A stretch of DNA of 64,000 nt from Prolixibacter sp. SD074. GTDB lineage: Bacteria > Bacteroidota > Bacteroidia > Bacteroidales > Prolixibacteraceae. The notes beneath the pieces were generated by a model that was given only the letters and a program-made list of their open reading frames with translations, was not told the origin of the DNA and did not search any database. This document shows, piece by piece, positions 1 through 8,982 of this stretch. The position numbers were made by a program, and so were the translations under genes. Each line of letters starts with the position of its first letter. Positions within the stretch are counted from its first letter, which is position 1. Where the stretch lies: contig NZ_BLAW01000001.1 in assembly GCF_009617895.1 (NCBI RefSeq), forward strand, positions 1,603,001-1,667,000, read 5' to 3'.

Positions 1-102
1 TTTAACAACATCATTCGCCCATTCCAACTGAGTAGAAAAAAAATATTGTCATCTCAACAGATGAGCTTTGCATAACGTAAATGGATAATTCAACCAGCTC
101 AA

Positions 103-543
103 ATGAGACTAAAAAAATTGCATCTATCAAACACAGAAGAATTTCTTTCCAAAATTCAGGAGATTGCAGATTTTTCTATTAATCAGGGAGACTTTCAGCT
201 AAATAAATCTGTCACTAATTCCGACTACTTAGGAGAAATAAAATCTGGAAATTTTATAATCTACGACGCAGAAAAATCATTTTTAGGCAAGAGAATGATA
301 TTGAAATTCGTTGGGAAAATAGATAAGGACAACGACCTAAATCTACAATTTTATGTGATCAATCTATGGGTGAAAGTATTCAACACTTCAATATTGCTTG
401 TGCTGGGAATACTCATGATCGTATACGCATATTACCTTGGCGGGCTGTTCATCATCTTCGCACTTATCCAGGCAACGATAGAGTGTAACCAAATAATAAA
501 ACACAGGTTGAGATTTTTGAAAAAAATTCAAAGCATCATTTAA
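103..543 (+). CDS. hypothetical two-helix membrane protein
   Basis: I do not recognise this 146-residue protein. Residues 1-88 are polar and mixed alpha/beta in character. Two hydrophobic stretches follow, at about 90-112 and 113-133, ending in a basic tail (KHRLRFLKK), which suggests a hairpin in the inner membrane with the N-terminal domain in the cytoplasm. The ATG at 103 is the first reasonable start; an ATG at 81 lies in another frame. The region is AT-rich compared with the heme cluster. No neighbour gives a functional hint, and the gene upstream lies outside the window. Confidence 0.55.
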   Translation: MRLKKLHLSNTEEFLSKIQEIADFSINQGDFQLNKSVTNSDYLGEIKSGNFIIYDAEKSFLGKRMILKFVGKIDKDNDLNLQFYVINLWVKVFNTSILLVLGILMIVYAYYLGGLFIIFALIQATIECNQIIKHRLRFLKKIQSII

Positions 544-1032
544 ATCATCCGCAACGCCAAACCGGAAGAGTTCTGAGAAATAAGTATTACAAAATAACGG
601 GTTATAATTTAAAATCACGAGAAAACTGCTCTATTAGTCAGGTCGAATTTTTCCTGAATCCCCGACGAAGAATGCCGCTGAACGTTAAGCCTCTGAAATT
701 TTCTATTTGGTGTGATTTGTATAACGGGAAAAAGGGTTACTCCTATGCGCAACTGAAATAAACAGCAATATAATTGAGATAATCATTTTTCGCGTCATCA
801 TGTAGAAAGAATAACAAACGCAAGACTCGCATTACCCACCGAAAACCGACATCTAAAAATTCACTTATGGTTGTCTTCTCAGTTTCTTCATTTGAAAATT
901 GTACTGACAATAGTCAACCATCTTTCTAAAATTCTTGTTAATTAGGGGTGTTTCGTCGTTTACTTTTCACTTGCGTTCAGGTTGAATGAAAATAGCGAAG
1001 CATCTGTCAAAACAAACTGAAAACTGGAATTG
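544..1032. other. gene-poor gap with a possible coding remnant
   Basis: There is no complete gene here. One plus-strand frame stays open from about 540 to the TAA at 759-761, with no ATG near its beginning and plausible protein-like composition in its second half. It lies in a different frame from the preceding gene, so it could be a frameshifted tail of that gene or chance. From 762 to 1032 the sequence is AT-rich and I see nothing supportable in it. Confidence 0.3.
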
Positions 1033-2286
1033 ATGAGTAAACAGCTGTTGTTTTTTATCCTTTTCGTAATTGTCGTTGAGTATTACACATTCGTGGCCGT
1101 GAGAACAGCTCTTCGAAATACAAACAGCAGCTTGCATTTGTGGCTGTTTTTCTTTTACGTAATCTTATCTCTGGCGACCTTATGGAGCTTGTACGCTTTC
1201 CCTCATTGGGGAAGAACAGCCTGGCCTTCGCCCACCCTGAAATACATTGTAAATATTCTTATTACAGTCTTTCTTGGCCAGGTACTTATTGCGGCCATTA
1301 TGTTGTTGACCGATGTTGTCATGATTGTTCCTAACGTCGTTCGCTTTTTTCTTTCGTTCAGAAACCATCCTGCTGGGGGCCCGACTGATAGCTCTCGTTT
1401 AATCGGGCGTTTTACGTTTATTTCCCAAACAGCGTTGTTGATTGGAGGAGCGCTCACTTCGGGACTGGTGTATGGCATGTCCAACAGGTACAATTACAAA
1501 TTGAGAAGAGTCCGCATACCGATAAACGGTTTGCCGGATGAATTCAAAGGGCTTCGTATTGTTCAGATTTCGGATATTCATTCCGGAAGTTTTGATGACC
1601 CAGAGGCAGTATCACAAGGTGTTGCCGCCGTTATGGAGGAAAAGCCGGATCTGATTTTGTTTACCGGTGACCTGGTGAACGGCCGGGCTACCGAAATTGT
1701 ACCCTACATGGAAGTATTCAAAGCTTTGAAAGCGCCAATGGGCGTATACTCTGTTTTGGGAAATCACGATTATGGCGATTACGTTTCCTGGCCTTCAGAA
1801 GAAGCCAAAATGAAAAATCTGGAGCAGTTGAAACAACATCAGGCTGATATGGGTTGGCGATTGCTGACAAATGAACACGTGCTTCTCGAACGAAACAGCC
1901 AGCAAATTGCGTTGATTGGGATTGAGAATTGGGGAGCCAGAGGTTTTACCCAATATGGTGATATGAAAAAAGCCGTGTCCGGTTTGGAAAAATTGGACAT
2001 TTCCGTGAAAATACTCATGAGCCATGATCCTTCGCAGTGGGATGCACAGGTCCGGAAGGATTATCAGGATATTAACCTGACCCTGAGTGGGCACACGCAC
2101 GGAATGCAATTTGGAATAGACATTCCCGGTTTCAAATGGAGCCCGGTTGAGTATTTCTATAAAGAATGGGCCGGTTTGTACCAAAAGGAACACCAGTATT
2201 TGTATGTCAACCGCGGTTACGGTTTTATTGGGTACCAGGGACGATTGGGCGTGTTGCCTGAAATTACTTCGATTGAGTTGGTATGA
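1033..2286 (+). CDS. membrane-anchored metallophosphoesterase (calcineurin-like)
   Basis: This is a 417-residue protein with about four hydrophobic segments in the first 150 residues, followed by a calcineurin-like phosphoesterase domain. The metal-binding motifs appear in order: SDIH (D181, H183), GDLVNGR (D213), GNHDYGD (N244, H245) and SGHTHG (H354, H356). The fold uses a two-metal centre to hydrolyse phosphate esters; the substrate cannot be read from sequence. The layout resembles YkuE/YaeI-type enzymes, some members of which act on lipid-linked phosphates (family knowledge). I chose ATG 1033 because the codon before it is only a TTG. The next gene, 170 bp downstream, is a patatin-like lipase, so a shared role in envelope lipid turnover is possible but unproven. 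Confidence 0.85.
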   Translation: MSKQLLFFILFVIVVEYYTFVAVRTALRNTNSSLHLWLFFFYVILSLATLWSLYAFPHWGRTAWPSPTLKYIVNILITVFLGQVLIAAIMLLTDVVMIVPNVVRFFLSFRNHPAGGPTDSSRLIGRFTFISQTALLIGGALTSGLVYGMSNRYNYKLRRVRIPINGLPDEFKGLRIVQISDIHSGSFDDPEAVSQGVAAVMEEKPDLILFTGDLVNGRATEIVPYMEVFKALKAPMGVYSVLGNHDYGDYVSWPSEEAKMKNLEQLKQHQADMGWRLLTNEHVLLERNSQQIALIGIENWGARGFTQYGDMKKAVSGLEKLDISVKILMSHDPSQWDAQVRKDYQDINLTLSGHTHGMQFGIDIPGFKWSPVEYFYKEWAGLYQKEHQYLYVNRGYGFIGYQGRLGVLPEITSIELV

Positions 2287-2456
2287 TTTTCACGTCACGT
2301 TTATCATCAACCGACCTGCTTAATAGAGATACTGGCAATGACATTATTAAAAACGGCTGGGGCATCATACTAAAACTGAAAACTATGGGCGGAAGACGAA
2401 TTCAGGAATACCAACCCCATAAAAAATCATTACCTTAACCCACTTAGGAAGAATTG

Positions 2457-3341
2457 ATGAAACAAAAAGTATCCCTGGTTTTATCGGGAGGTGGAGCCCG
2501 CGGAATAGCACACATTGGTGTGATTGAAGAATTGGAAAAACAAGGCTTCGAAATCCATTCGATTGTTGGCACATCAATGGGGGCCCTGGTTGGTGGCGTT
2601 TATGCCCTTGGAAAGATAGAAGAGTACAAGGAATGGCTCTACTCGCTCGATCGCATGAAAGTGTTTGCACTGGTTGATTTCACGCTCAGTTCGCAAGGGC
2701 TGGTGAAAGGCGACAAGGTGCTCAATAAGATGAAAGAGTTTATCCCGGATGCCAATATTGAAGATTTGAATATACACTATGCCGCTGTAGCCGCTGATAT
2801 TATCAATAAAAAAGAAGTGGTGTTCCAAACAGGAAGTGTCTTCGAAGCCATTCGGGCTTCCATGGCCATTCCGACGGTTTTTACTCCCGTGAAAACGAAA
2901 AATGGATTACTGGTCGATGGCGGTATCATCAATAACATTCCATTAAATCATGCCAAACGGGAACCGGGTGATTTGCTGGTTGCCGTAAATGTCAATGCAG
3001 ATATTCCATTGGAGAAACCGGTCGTTTCGAAAAAAAAAGATAAAGCGGACCAATCCGCTTATCAGCAAAAAATCAAAGAGTTTTATCAACACCTGCAGGA
3101 AATTTTGCCATCGAACAAAGAAGAAAAACTGGGTTATTTCGACGTCATCAACAAAACCATCGGAATGATGGCCTACCATATCGGGCAAACCAACCTAAAA
3201 AATCATCCGCCGGATATCCTCATAGAAATATCACGCGACGCCTGCACCACCTACAACTTCTACAAGGCTAAAGAGATGGTGGAGATAGGAAGGCATGCGG
3301 CCGATAAAAGTATTATGAAGGCCAATCACCTCACACAATAA
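2457..3341 (+). CDS. patatin-like phospholipase
   Basis: This 294-residue protein is a Ser-Asp dyad acyl hydrolase of the patatin family. The oxyanion loop GGGARG is at residues 11-16, the nucleophile elbow GTSMG has Ser40, and the DGG motif has Asp154. There is no signal peptide, so it is probably cytoplasmic or peripheral at the inner membrane, like RssA-type bacterial patatins. The middle holds a lysine-rich linker (about 178-200) before a C-terminal helical part. ATG 2457 is preferred over the preceding in-frame TTG. The catalytic set is complete, so it should be an active lipase or phospholipase; the acyl substrate is unknown. Confidence 0.88.
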   Translation: MKQKVSLVLSGGGARGIAHIGVIEELEKQGFEIHSIVGTSMGALVGGVYALGKIEEYKEWLYSLDRMKVFALVDFTLSSQGLVKGDKVLNKMKEFIPDANIEDLNIHYAAVAADIINKKEVVFQTGSVFEAIRASMAIPTVFTPVKTKNGLLVDGGIINNIPLNHAKREPGDLLVAVNVNADIPLEKPVVSKKKDKADQSAYQQKIKEFYQHLQEILPSNKEEKLGYFDVINKTIGMMAYHIGQTNLKNHPPDILIEISRDACTTYNFYKAKEMVEIGRHAADKSIMKANHLTQ

Positions 3342-3453
3342 TACGACATTACCACAAAATCAATTACCCCTCCCATTATTTCAGTGGGAATAAATAAACA
3401 ATATTAATTATTGGATCATCCACGCACAAATAAACACACATTCACCCACTTAA

Positions 3454-3630
3454 GATATTTTAATACTGGGGAAAAAATGTTCGCAGGGAAAAACAGGCGT
3501 ATTTAAATCATTTGAATTCTTAGTGCCCAATGAATTCGAAGTTTTTGAAGTAGAAGATATAAATGTGGAAGCAGTCTTTATCAATAAAAAGATATTGAGG
3601 ATGACAGGATGGAATATATGGGAATACTGA
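3454..3630 (+). pseudogene. upstream remnant of a CBS-domain protein
   Basis: A stop-free frame of 58 codons with no ATG near its start runs from 3454 to the TGA at 3628-3630. It overlaps the beginning of the next ORF in another frame. Its last part (VEAVFINKKILRMTG) followed by the next ORF's beginning (MEYMGILTPSDLI) reads like one continuous CBS-domain strand-loop. A single frame shift near 3601-3615 would join them. I infer a broken CBS-domain gene; alignment to homologues is needed to be certain. Confidence 0.35.
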
Positions 3631-4091
3631 CTCCTTCCGATCTGATTAAACGCCCGCATAAACTTGTCATCGATTGTTTAACAGAAAAGGGGAATCTCCA
3701 GGCAAACGAAACCATTACAGAGGCACTGGAGAAATTCGAGAAATACAAATGCTCTATTCTCCCGGCATTTAAAGAGGACCGGTTTATTGGAATTCAGGTA
3801 AAATTTAAACGCGAAGAAATTCCAACCACCGCTTACTCCGATGGCAACAAAATAAAACATATATTATACCCCTTAATGTACTTAACCATGAAAAATGACC
3901 AAAATAAACTTCGGTGGCAAATTGTTCTCATTATTGTCATGGCTCTTTTTGCCATCTGGAACCTCTACACCATTTTCATGAAACCAAACGTGTTACGGCA
4001 CTATGGCTGGCTGGGAATTTCCATCGCGATTATTGCGGCCACTTTCGTGATAAGGAAAGAAATCAAACAACGCATGGACCAGGAAAAATAA
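3609..4091 (+). CDS. CBS-domain-like membrane protein, probably N-terminally truncated
   Basis: This is a 160-residue ORF. Residues 5-60 read like the end of one CBS repeat (GILTPSDLI) and the beginning of a second (an ANETITEALEKFEKYKCSILP segment). After residue 95 there are two membrane helices (about 103-120 and 132-148) and a charged tail. CBS domains normally come in pairs, and here the first is incomplete; the missing part seems to lie upstream in another frame (3454-3630). The product may therefore be a pseudogene fragment or start from a weak site. Its function, perhaps sensing adenine nucleotides at the membrane, is family-level inference only. Confidence 0.45.
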   Translation: MEYMGILTPSDLIKRPHKLVIDCLTEKGNLQANETITEALEKFEKYKCSILPAFKEDRFIGIQVKFKREEIPTTAYSDGNKIKHILYPLMYLTMKNDQNKLRWQIVLIIVMALFAIWNLYTIFMKPNVLRHYGWLGISIAIIAATFVIRKEIKQRMDQEK

Positions 4092-4381
4092 ACCGGAAGC
4101 CAGAAAATTCTTTACCAGGCTCCGCCACCAAAAAACCGAAATAAAGCAGGTCTCATGAATTGGCAATTTTCTTCATCGCCCGGCCTTCCGGCAGTAATGA
4201 AATCCAGGTACTGACGACGGTTCGCCCCGAAATATCCATCCCTTTTTGTGAGATATATCACCGCAATTTTAAGCATTCTTAAAGAAAGAGTCTCAGCCAG
4301 ATTTAGTAAGTTTGCAGAACTCCTTTAACTTAAGTAGCTAAGGAAGTGAGTACAATCCATTGATAATTAAATAATCTGCCC

Positions 4382-4738
4382 GTGTTTTTCTTCGGAGTAT
4401 TATCGAACACATTGCCTTACCTGTTCCTCTTCGTTCTCTACGTCGTAGGCTTGGGATCGTGGTTGTTGGGTAAACCCAACGTGGAAGAAAACACGGTTGA
4501 TGCAACCACCATAAATACCATTAACATTGCAAAAGAAAGCAATGTTGCCTCCGGGGACACCGTTCATTTTTTCAGCCACATTGCAGGCACACATTTCGAT
4601 CAATCAGAACAACAAGTATCTGAAGAAAAATCGTATGCTGCCGGAATTGTCCATAATATCATTGATGTCTCCACTCAATTTTCGGAGCAACATCTCGCTT
4701 TCCGGTTATTCTCCCGGCCTCCGCCAACCCTTAGCTGA
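4382..4738 (+). CDS. small membrane protein upstream of hemA
   Basis: This 118-residue ORF uses a GTG start. A single strong hydrophobic helix covers residues 5-29, followed by a soluble, serine/threonine- and histidine-containing region. No known domain is recognised. It sits just upstream of hemA in the same direction, with a gap of about 130 bp, which hints at co-expression with the heme genes. A TAAGTTTG element at 4307-4314 fits the Bacteroidota -7 consensus and could drive it. It could also be a chance ORF, because it lacks an ATG and ends in an unusual proline-rich tail. Confidence 0.45.
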   Translation: MFFFGVLSNTLPYLFLFVLYVVGLGSWLLGKPNVEENTVDATTINTINIAKESNVASGDTVHFFSHIAGTHFDQSEQQVSEEKSYAAGIVHNIIDVSTQFSEQHLAFRLFSRPPPTLS

Positions 4739-4830
4739 AACTTCCCAAAAATTTCTTCCATTGTGAAGAGAGTAATCGCTTGAAATGTAATTGACCGACA
4801 GGACAATTCGCCATATTCCTGATAATCTGT

Positions 4831-4838
4831 TATTTTTG
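4831..4838 (+). promoter_or_regulatory. putative -7 element for hemA
   Basis: TATTTTTG at these positions matches the Bacteroidota TAnnTTTG element and lies 30 bp before the preferred hemA ATG at 4868. I found no good TTTG -33 box at the usual distance. An almost identical context (TGTTATTTTTGT) precedes hemL. The assignment rests on the consensus only. Confidence 0.4.
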
Positions 4839-4867
4839 TATGGTAATTGTCCACAAATCAGCAGCAA

Positions 4868-6124
4868 ATGATTGGCCTTTTAGGTATCAGCCACAAGACG
4901 GCATCCCTTAACATTAGGGGACAATATACATTCCTGACAGAGGAAATTCAACCTTTTTACGAAGAAGTGCAGCAGGCAACCGACATCACCGACATGGTGG
5001 TATTGTCGACCTGTAACCGCACGGAAATTTACTTTTCTCAGGGCAAATACCCTCCGAAGAAAGCCTTTGAGCTCATTCTGGCGCAAGTCAACCAGTTTAA
5101 AAAGCTGGAAAATTCGCACGCCGAATATTTCTACCGGAAAATAGATAAGGACGTCGCCCGGCACCTTTTCGAAGTGATTGCCGGTTTCGATTCCATGGTG
5201 ATTGGTGAAGATCAGATTATCGGACAGGTGAAGGATGCTTACCTGCATTGCACCAAAGCAAATATGACCGACGCCGTGTTGATGCGGCTCTTCCAGAAAT
5301 CATTCGAAGCAGGCAAGCGCGTTCGTGCCGAAACTGCCATTAAGGTGGGAGCTACCTCGGTGAGTGCAGCAGCAGTGGAAATTTGCCAAAACATGGTTGA
5401 CAACCTGACCGGGAAAAAAGTATTGATTATCGGTGCCGGCGACACCGCCGGAATTACACTGCAAAGTCTTGTCAAAAAAGGCGCCTGCCATTTTGCGGTA
5501 AGCAACCGGACACCCGGCAACGCCGAACGGTTGGCTAAACGCTACAATGGAAAGGTTATTCCCTTTGAATATTACCCCGACCACCTCTCGCTGTTCGACA
5601 TTGTTATCGTAGTTACCTCTTCCCCTACATACCTGATCGATAAAAAAATGATGGAGGCTTCCGCAGAGAAACGCAACGGGAAACCACAATTACTCATCGA
5701 CCTTTCCGTTCCACGGAATATTGAGGAACAGGCAGGCACTCTTCCGGATATCCACTTGTTTGGCGTCGACGACCTGAAGCAGAACATTGCCGGGAATACG
5801 GAAAAGCGGTTGTTAGCAGTTGACAGTGCCCGTCCCATCATCGATGAAGTAGTGACTGAATTCTGTAATTGGTACACGGGCCGGTCACTTCGGCCAGCCA
5901 TCAAAGCCATCAAAACTAATTTGCAGCGGGTCAACCAGGAAGAGCTGGGCGGATACAAGAAAATTAATTCAGAAGATGTGCAGCGCCAGGTGAATGAATA
6001 CACCAACCACTTGACGCAACGGTACGCCCGTATCCTGATCAAGAATCTGAAAAAAATTACCGACAATGGCCGCGATGCCGAATCGTTGCGCATCATCAAC
6101 GAATTGTTCAAAGTAAACGAATAA
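4868..6124 (+). CDS. hemA: glutamyl-tRNA reductase
   Basis: HemA catalyses the first committed step of C5-pathway tetrapyrrole synthesis, NADPH-dependent reduction of glutamyl-tRNA(Glu) to glutamate-1-semialdehyde. The N-terminal catalytic domain shows LLGISHKTA and STCNRTE, where Cys49 is the thioester nucleophile. The NADPH-binding domain has VLIIGAGDTAG, and a C-terminal helical dimerisation region follows. At 418 residues it has the usual family length. I chose ATG 4868 because the family typically begins just before this GLLGISHKT segment; an in-frame TTG at 4847 would add seven residues. hemC follows after 48 bp. The semialdehyde goes to HemL, encoded 7.4 kb downstream beyond the repeat island. 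Confidence 0.95.
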   Translation: MIGLLGISHKTASLNIRGQYTFLTEEIQPFYEEVQQATDITDMVVLSTCNRTEIYFSQGKYPPKKAFELILAQVNQFKKLENSHAEYFYRKIDKDVARHLFEVIAGFDSMVIGEDQIIGQVKDAYLHCTKANMTDAVLMRLFQKSFEAGKRVRAETAIKVGATSVSAAAVEICQNMVDNLTGKKVLIIGAGDTAGITLQSLVKKGACHFAVSNRTPGNAERLAKRYNGKVIPFEYYPDHLSLFDIVIVVTSSPTYLIDKKMMEASAEKRNGKPQLLIDLSVPRNIEEQAGTLPDIHLFGVDDLKQNIAGNTEKRLLAVDSARPIIDEVVTEFCNWYTGRSLRPAIKAIKTNLQRVNQEELGGYKKINSEDVQRQVNEYTNHLTQRYARILIKNLKKITDNGRDAESLRIINELFKVNE

Positions 6125-6172
6125 CCCTTTTCCGGTTCAACCGGAATTAGCCCGCAGAAACCATTTACTTTT

Positions 6173-7105
6173 ATGGAATACAAAACTGTCAGGATAGGGA
6201 CACGCGGAAGCCAGCTTGCGTTGTATCAGGCGCATGCCGTGAAAGAAGCGCTCGAATCGACATACCCGGATCTGCCTGTTGAAATCAAAATCATCCACAC
6301 CAAAGGGGACAAAATACTCGATGTTGCCCTTTCCAAAATTGGCGACAAGGGATTATTCACCAAAGAAATTGAATTGAACATGGTAGCCGGCGAAATCGAT
6401 TTGGCCGTTCACAGCCTGAAGGACCTCCCTACTGCCCTTCCCGAAGGGTTAAGACTGGCTGCCGTACTCGAACGTGCTGAGTACCGCGACGCACTGGTCA
6501 GCCGCGAAGGAAAGAAACTGGAAGACCTCACCTCCGAAGATGTTCTCGCCACATCCAGTCTGCGCCGCCGTGCTTCGTTGTTAAAGTACAATCCCGATTT
6601 TCAAATCATCGACATTCGTGGTAACGTCAACACCCGCCTCCGCAAAATGGAGGAAGGTTACTGCGACGTGATGATCATGGCCGCTGCCGGTTTGCAGCGC
6701 ATTGGCCTCGACGATTACATCACCGAAATCCTGGAACCCGAACAGCTAATGCCGCCGCCATCGCAAGGCATCATCGCCATCGAAACCAAAGAAGACGATG
6801 CGTACATCAACGAACTGATGGCCGGTATCAACCATGAAGAAACATGGCTGGCCGGGCAAGCCGAACGCGCTTTCCTGCGCACGCTCGAAGGCGGATGCCA
6901 GGTGCCCATTGGTTGCTATACCCGCCGCGAAAACGGCAAAATGACCATCACCGGCTTTGTTTCGTCAGTCGACGGAACGGAATACCTCAGCGACTCCTTA
7001 ACGGGAAATGAAGCGGACGGTGAGCAAATGGGCATCCGGTTAGCCACTATACTGATTGGAAAAGGCGGAAAAACCATTTTGCAAAATATTCGTCCGGTAG
7101 AATAA
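6173..7105 (+). CDS. hemC: hydroxymethylbilane synthase (porphobilinogen deaminase)
   Basis: HemC polymerises four porphobilinogens into hydroxymethylbilane using a covalently bound dipyrromethane cofactor. The start RIGTRGSQLAL, the HSLKDLPT catalytic loop, TSSLRR and the cofactor-attachment segment EGGCQVPIG with Cys242 are all present. Its 310 residues match the family. The ATG at 6173 is the only sensible start. It lies between hemA and hemD, with only 14 bp to hemD, so the genes are very likely co-transcribed. It is a cytoplasmic enzyme. Confidence 0.96.
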   Translation: MEYKTVRIGTRGSQLALYQAHAVKEALESTYPDLPVEIKIIHTKGDKILDVALSKIGDKGLFTKEIELNMVAGEIDLAVHSLKDLPTALPEGLRLAAVLERAEYRDALVSREGKKLEDLTSEDVLATSSLRRRASLLKYNPDFQIIDIRGNVNTRLRKMEEGYCDVMIMAAAGLQRIGLDDYITEILEPEQLMPPPSQGIIAIETKEDDAYINELMAGINHEETWLAGQAERAFLRTLEGGCQVPIGCYTRRENGKMTITGFVSSVDGTEYLSDSLTGNEADGEQMGIRLATILIGKGGKTILQNIRPVE

Positions 7106-7119
7106 CGGAAAAAAGAAAC

Positions 7120-7902
7120 ATGAGCCAAAGTCAATTGCAACATAAGGTATTTATCTCCACCCGGCCCAAAGGAACGTCGGAAGACATGAAGCGATGGTTT
7201 GCCGCTGAAGGCGCCACCCTGCTGGAACTTCCAATGATTGAAATACAGGCGGTTCCGCTTAGCGCGAAGATGGAGAAAATCCTGAACGATTTGAGCCGCT
7301 TCGATTGGTTGGTTTTTACCAGTCCCAACGGCATTCACTGCTTTTTCGAACAGCTGAAAACTGTTCAGGACAACTACCTCCTTCCGGAGAAAATAAAAAT
7401 AGCGGCCGTTGGGAAGAAAACGGCTGCCAAACTGGCACCATACGGTCATTCGGCCCGGTTCATCAATCACGGTCAAACCGGCGATGAATTTGCCGAAGAA
7501 CTGTATGAAGAAATTGCAGAAAGTGAAAAAGTATTGCTGCCGGTTGGTAACTTAGCCCGTCACCGCATCGAAGAGAAACTGTCCGGAAAAACAAAGGTTG
7601 AGCGGCTGGAAGTGTACCAAACCCTGATGCCGGAAGTAATTAACAGCGACATTCTGCGACGTATTGAAGCAGACAATTACGAACTGATCATCTTCACCAG
7701 TCCGTCGGGAATTGATAACTTTATCCGGCTAACCGAAAAACAACTCACTCCTTCCGCTTTGCGACTTGCCTGCATCGGGCATACAACAGCCAAAGCGGCA
7801 GAAAAACACGGAACCGGACCCGTTGTGGTCGCTTCCACGAGTAATTCAAAAGGATTAATGGCCGCCATTGCCGGCCATTACAACATAGCATTTAACGAAT
7901 AA
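7120..7902 (+). CDS. hemD: uroporphyrinogen-III synthase
   Basis: HemD closes and inverts ring D of hydroxymethylbilane to give uroporphyrinogen III. The 260-residue protein has the expected two-lobed alternating pattern: a first-lobe segment FDWLVFTSPNGI, a matching second-lobe segment YELIIFTSPSGI, and a later CIGHTTAKAAEKHG typical of the family. HemD sequences diverge strongly, so the operon position between hemC and hemB is important support. hemB starts 17 bp downstream. Confidence 0.9.
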   Translation: MSQSQLQHKVFISTRPKGTSEDMKRWFAAEGATLLELPMIEIQAVPLSAKMEKILNDLSRFDWLVFTSPNGIHCFFEQLKTVQDNYLLPEKIKIAAVGKKTAAKLAPYGHSARFINHGQTGDEFAEELYEEIAESEKVLLPVGNLARHRIEEKLSGKTKVERLEVYQTLMPEVINSDILRRIEADNYELIIFTSPSGIDNFIRLTEKQLTPSALRLACIGHTTAKAAEKHGTGPVVVASTSNSKGLMAAIAGHYNIAFNE

Positions 7903-7919
7903 CATAAAAATCAATTAGT

Positions 7920-8888
7920 ATGGCATTTCCAACCACCCGTCTGCGCCGTCTGCGCAAAACACAGGTTCTGAGGAACCTGGTTCGTGAAACCGTTTTAACC
8001 CGCGACGACCTCATCATGCCGCTGTTCGTTTGTCCGGGTACCAATGTCCGCAACCCCATCAAATCGATGCCTGGAAACTACCAGCTGTCGGTCGATTTGC
8101 TGGTAGAAGAGTGTAAACGTCTTTACGGCATCGGAATCCAGGCGGTTCTCCTTTTCGGGATACCCGAACACAAGGATGAAACCGGATTGGTAGCCTGCGA
8201 GCACAACGGAATTGTGCAGCAAGCCACCCGCGCCCTGAAAAAAGCCGTACCCGATTTGTACATCATTGCCGACATCTGCAACTGCGAGTACACCACGCAT
8301 GGTCATTGCGGAACCATCGTTGATGGCGATGTGGCGAACGACCTGACATTGGTTACGCTGGCTAAACAGTGCGTTTCGCTGGCCAACGAAGGCATCGATA
8401 TGGTGGCCCCCAGCGATATGATGGACGGTCGCGTGGGCGCCATTCGCCGGGAGCTCGATAAAAACGGCTTCAACTATCTACCCATCATGGCGTATTCGGC
8501 CAAATATGCATCCGCTTTCTACGGCCCGTTCCGCGATGCCGCCGAAAGTGCCCCGCAATTTGGCGACCGGCAAACCTACCAGATGGATCCTGCCAATGCC
8601 AATGAAGCATTACGCGAAGTAGCGCTGGATATTGAAGAAGGCGCCGACATTGTGATGGTGAAGCCGGCGTTGAGTTACCTCGACGTGATTCAGCGCGTGA
8701 AGACCAATTTCAACATGCCCATCGCCGCCTACAACGTGAGTGGCGAATTTTCGATGGTAAAAGCCGCAGCCGCCAACGGCTGGATTGATGAAAAACGTAT
8801 CGTACGCGAAATTCTTACTTCCATCAAACGCGCTGGTTCCGACATCATCATCACCTATCACTCGCAGGATATTGTAAAAGATTTATAA
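7920..8888 (+). CDS. hemB: porphobilinogen synthase (delta-aminolevulinate dehydratase)
   Basis: HemB condenses two 5-aminolevulinate molecules into porphobilinogen. The two active-site lysines are visible: K195 in [13 protein letters not shown] and K248 in [10 protein letters not shown]. The cysteine cluster [12 protein letters not shown] (C120, C122, C130) indicates a zinc-dependent active site rather than the aspartate-rich magnesium type. Its 322 residues are typical. It is the last gene of the first heme sub-operon and is followed within 30 bp by a good terminator. The pathway then resumes at 13501 with hemL. Confidence 0.97.
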   Translation: MAFPTTRLRRLRKTQVLRNLVRETVLTRDDLIMPLFVCPGTNVRNPIKSMPGNYQLSVDLLVEECKRLYGIGIQAVLLFGIPEHKDETGLVACEHNGIVQQATRALKKAVPDLYIIADICNCEYTTHGHCGTIVDGDVANDLTLVTLAKQCVSLANEGIDMVAPSDMMDGRVGAIRRELDKNGFNYLPIMAYSAKYASAFYGPFRDAAESAPQFGDRQTYQMDPANANEALREVALDIEEGADIVMVKPALSYLDVIQRVKTNFNMPIAAYNVSGEFSMVKAAAANGWIDEKRIVREILTSIKRAGSDIIITYHSQDIVKDL

Positions 8889-8910
8889 GATTAGCCAAAA
8901 ATTAGATAGA

Positions 8911-8949
8911 AAAGCTCCCGGGTTGTAAAACGCTCGGGGGTTTTTATTT
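8911..8949 (+). terminator. rho-independent terminator after hemB
   Basis: A stem CTCCCG (8915-8920) pairs with CGGGGG (8935-8940, one G-U), extended by A-T pairs, with a 14-nt loop. It is followed by TTTTTATTT. This ends the hemA-hemB transcription unit before the repeat island. Confidence 0.75.
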
Positions 8950-8953
8950 AAAC

Positions 8954-8982
8954 CTTTTCCAAAGTTTCGAACTTTGGAAAAG
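8954..8982. repeat. 29-bp palindromic repeat, copy 1
   Basis: Arms CTTTTCCAAAGTT and AACTTTGGAAAAG (13 bp each, perfect) flank a 3-nt centre TCG. The same palindrome occurs at 9686-9714 and 11101-11129 with different centres. It is AT-rich and lies directly after the hemB terminator. Confidence 0.85.

Noticed and set aside
5572-6183. 203-codon minus-strand frame opposite hemA
   Set aside because: It is a shadow of hemA, whose motifs are unambiguous; the frame has no domain features.
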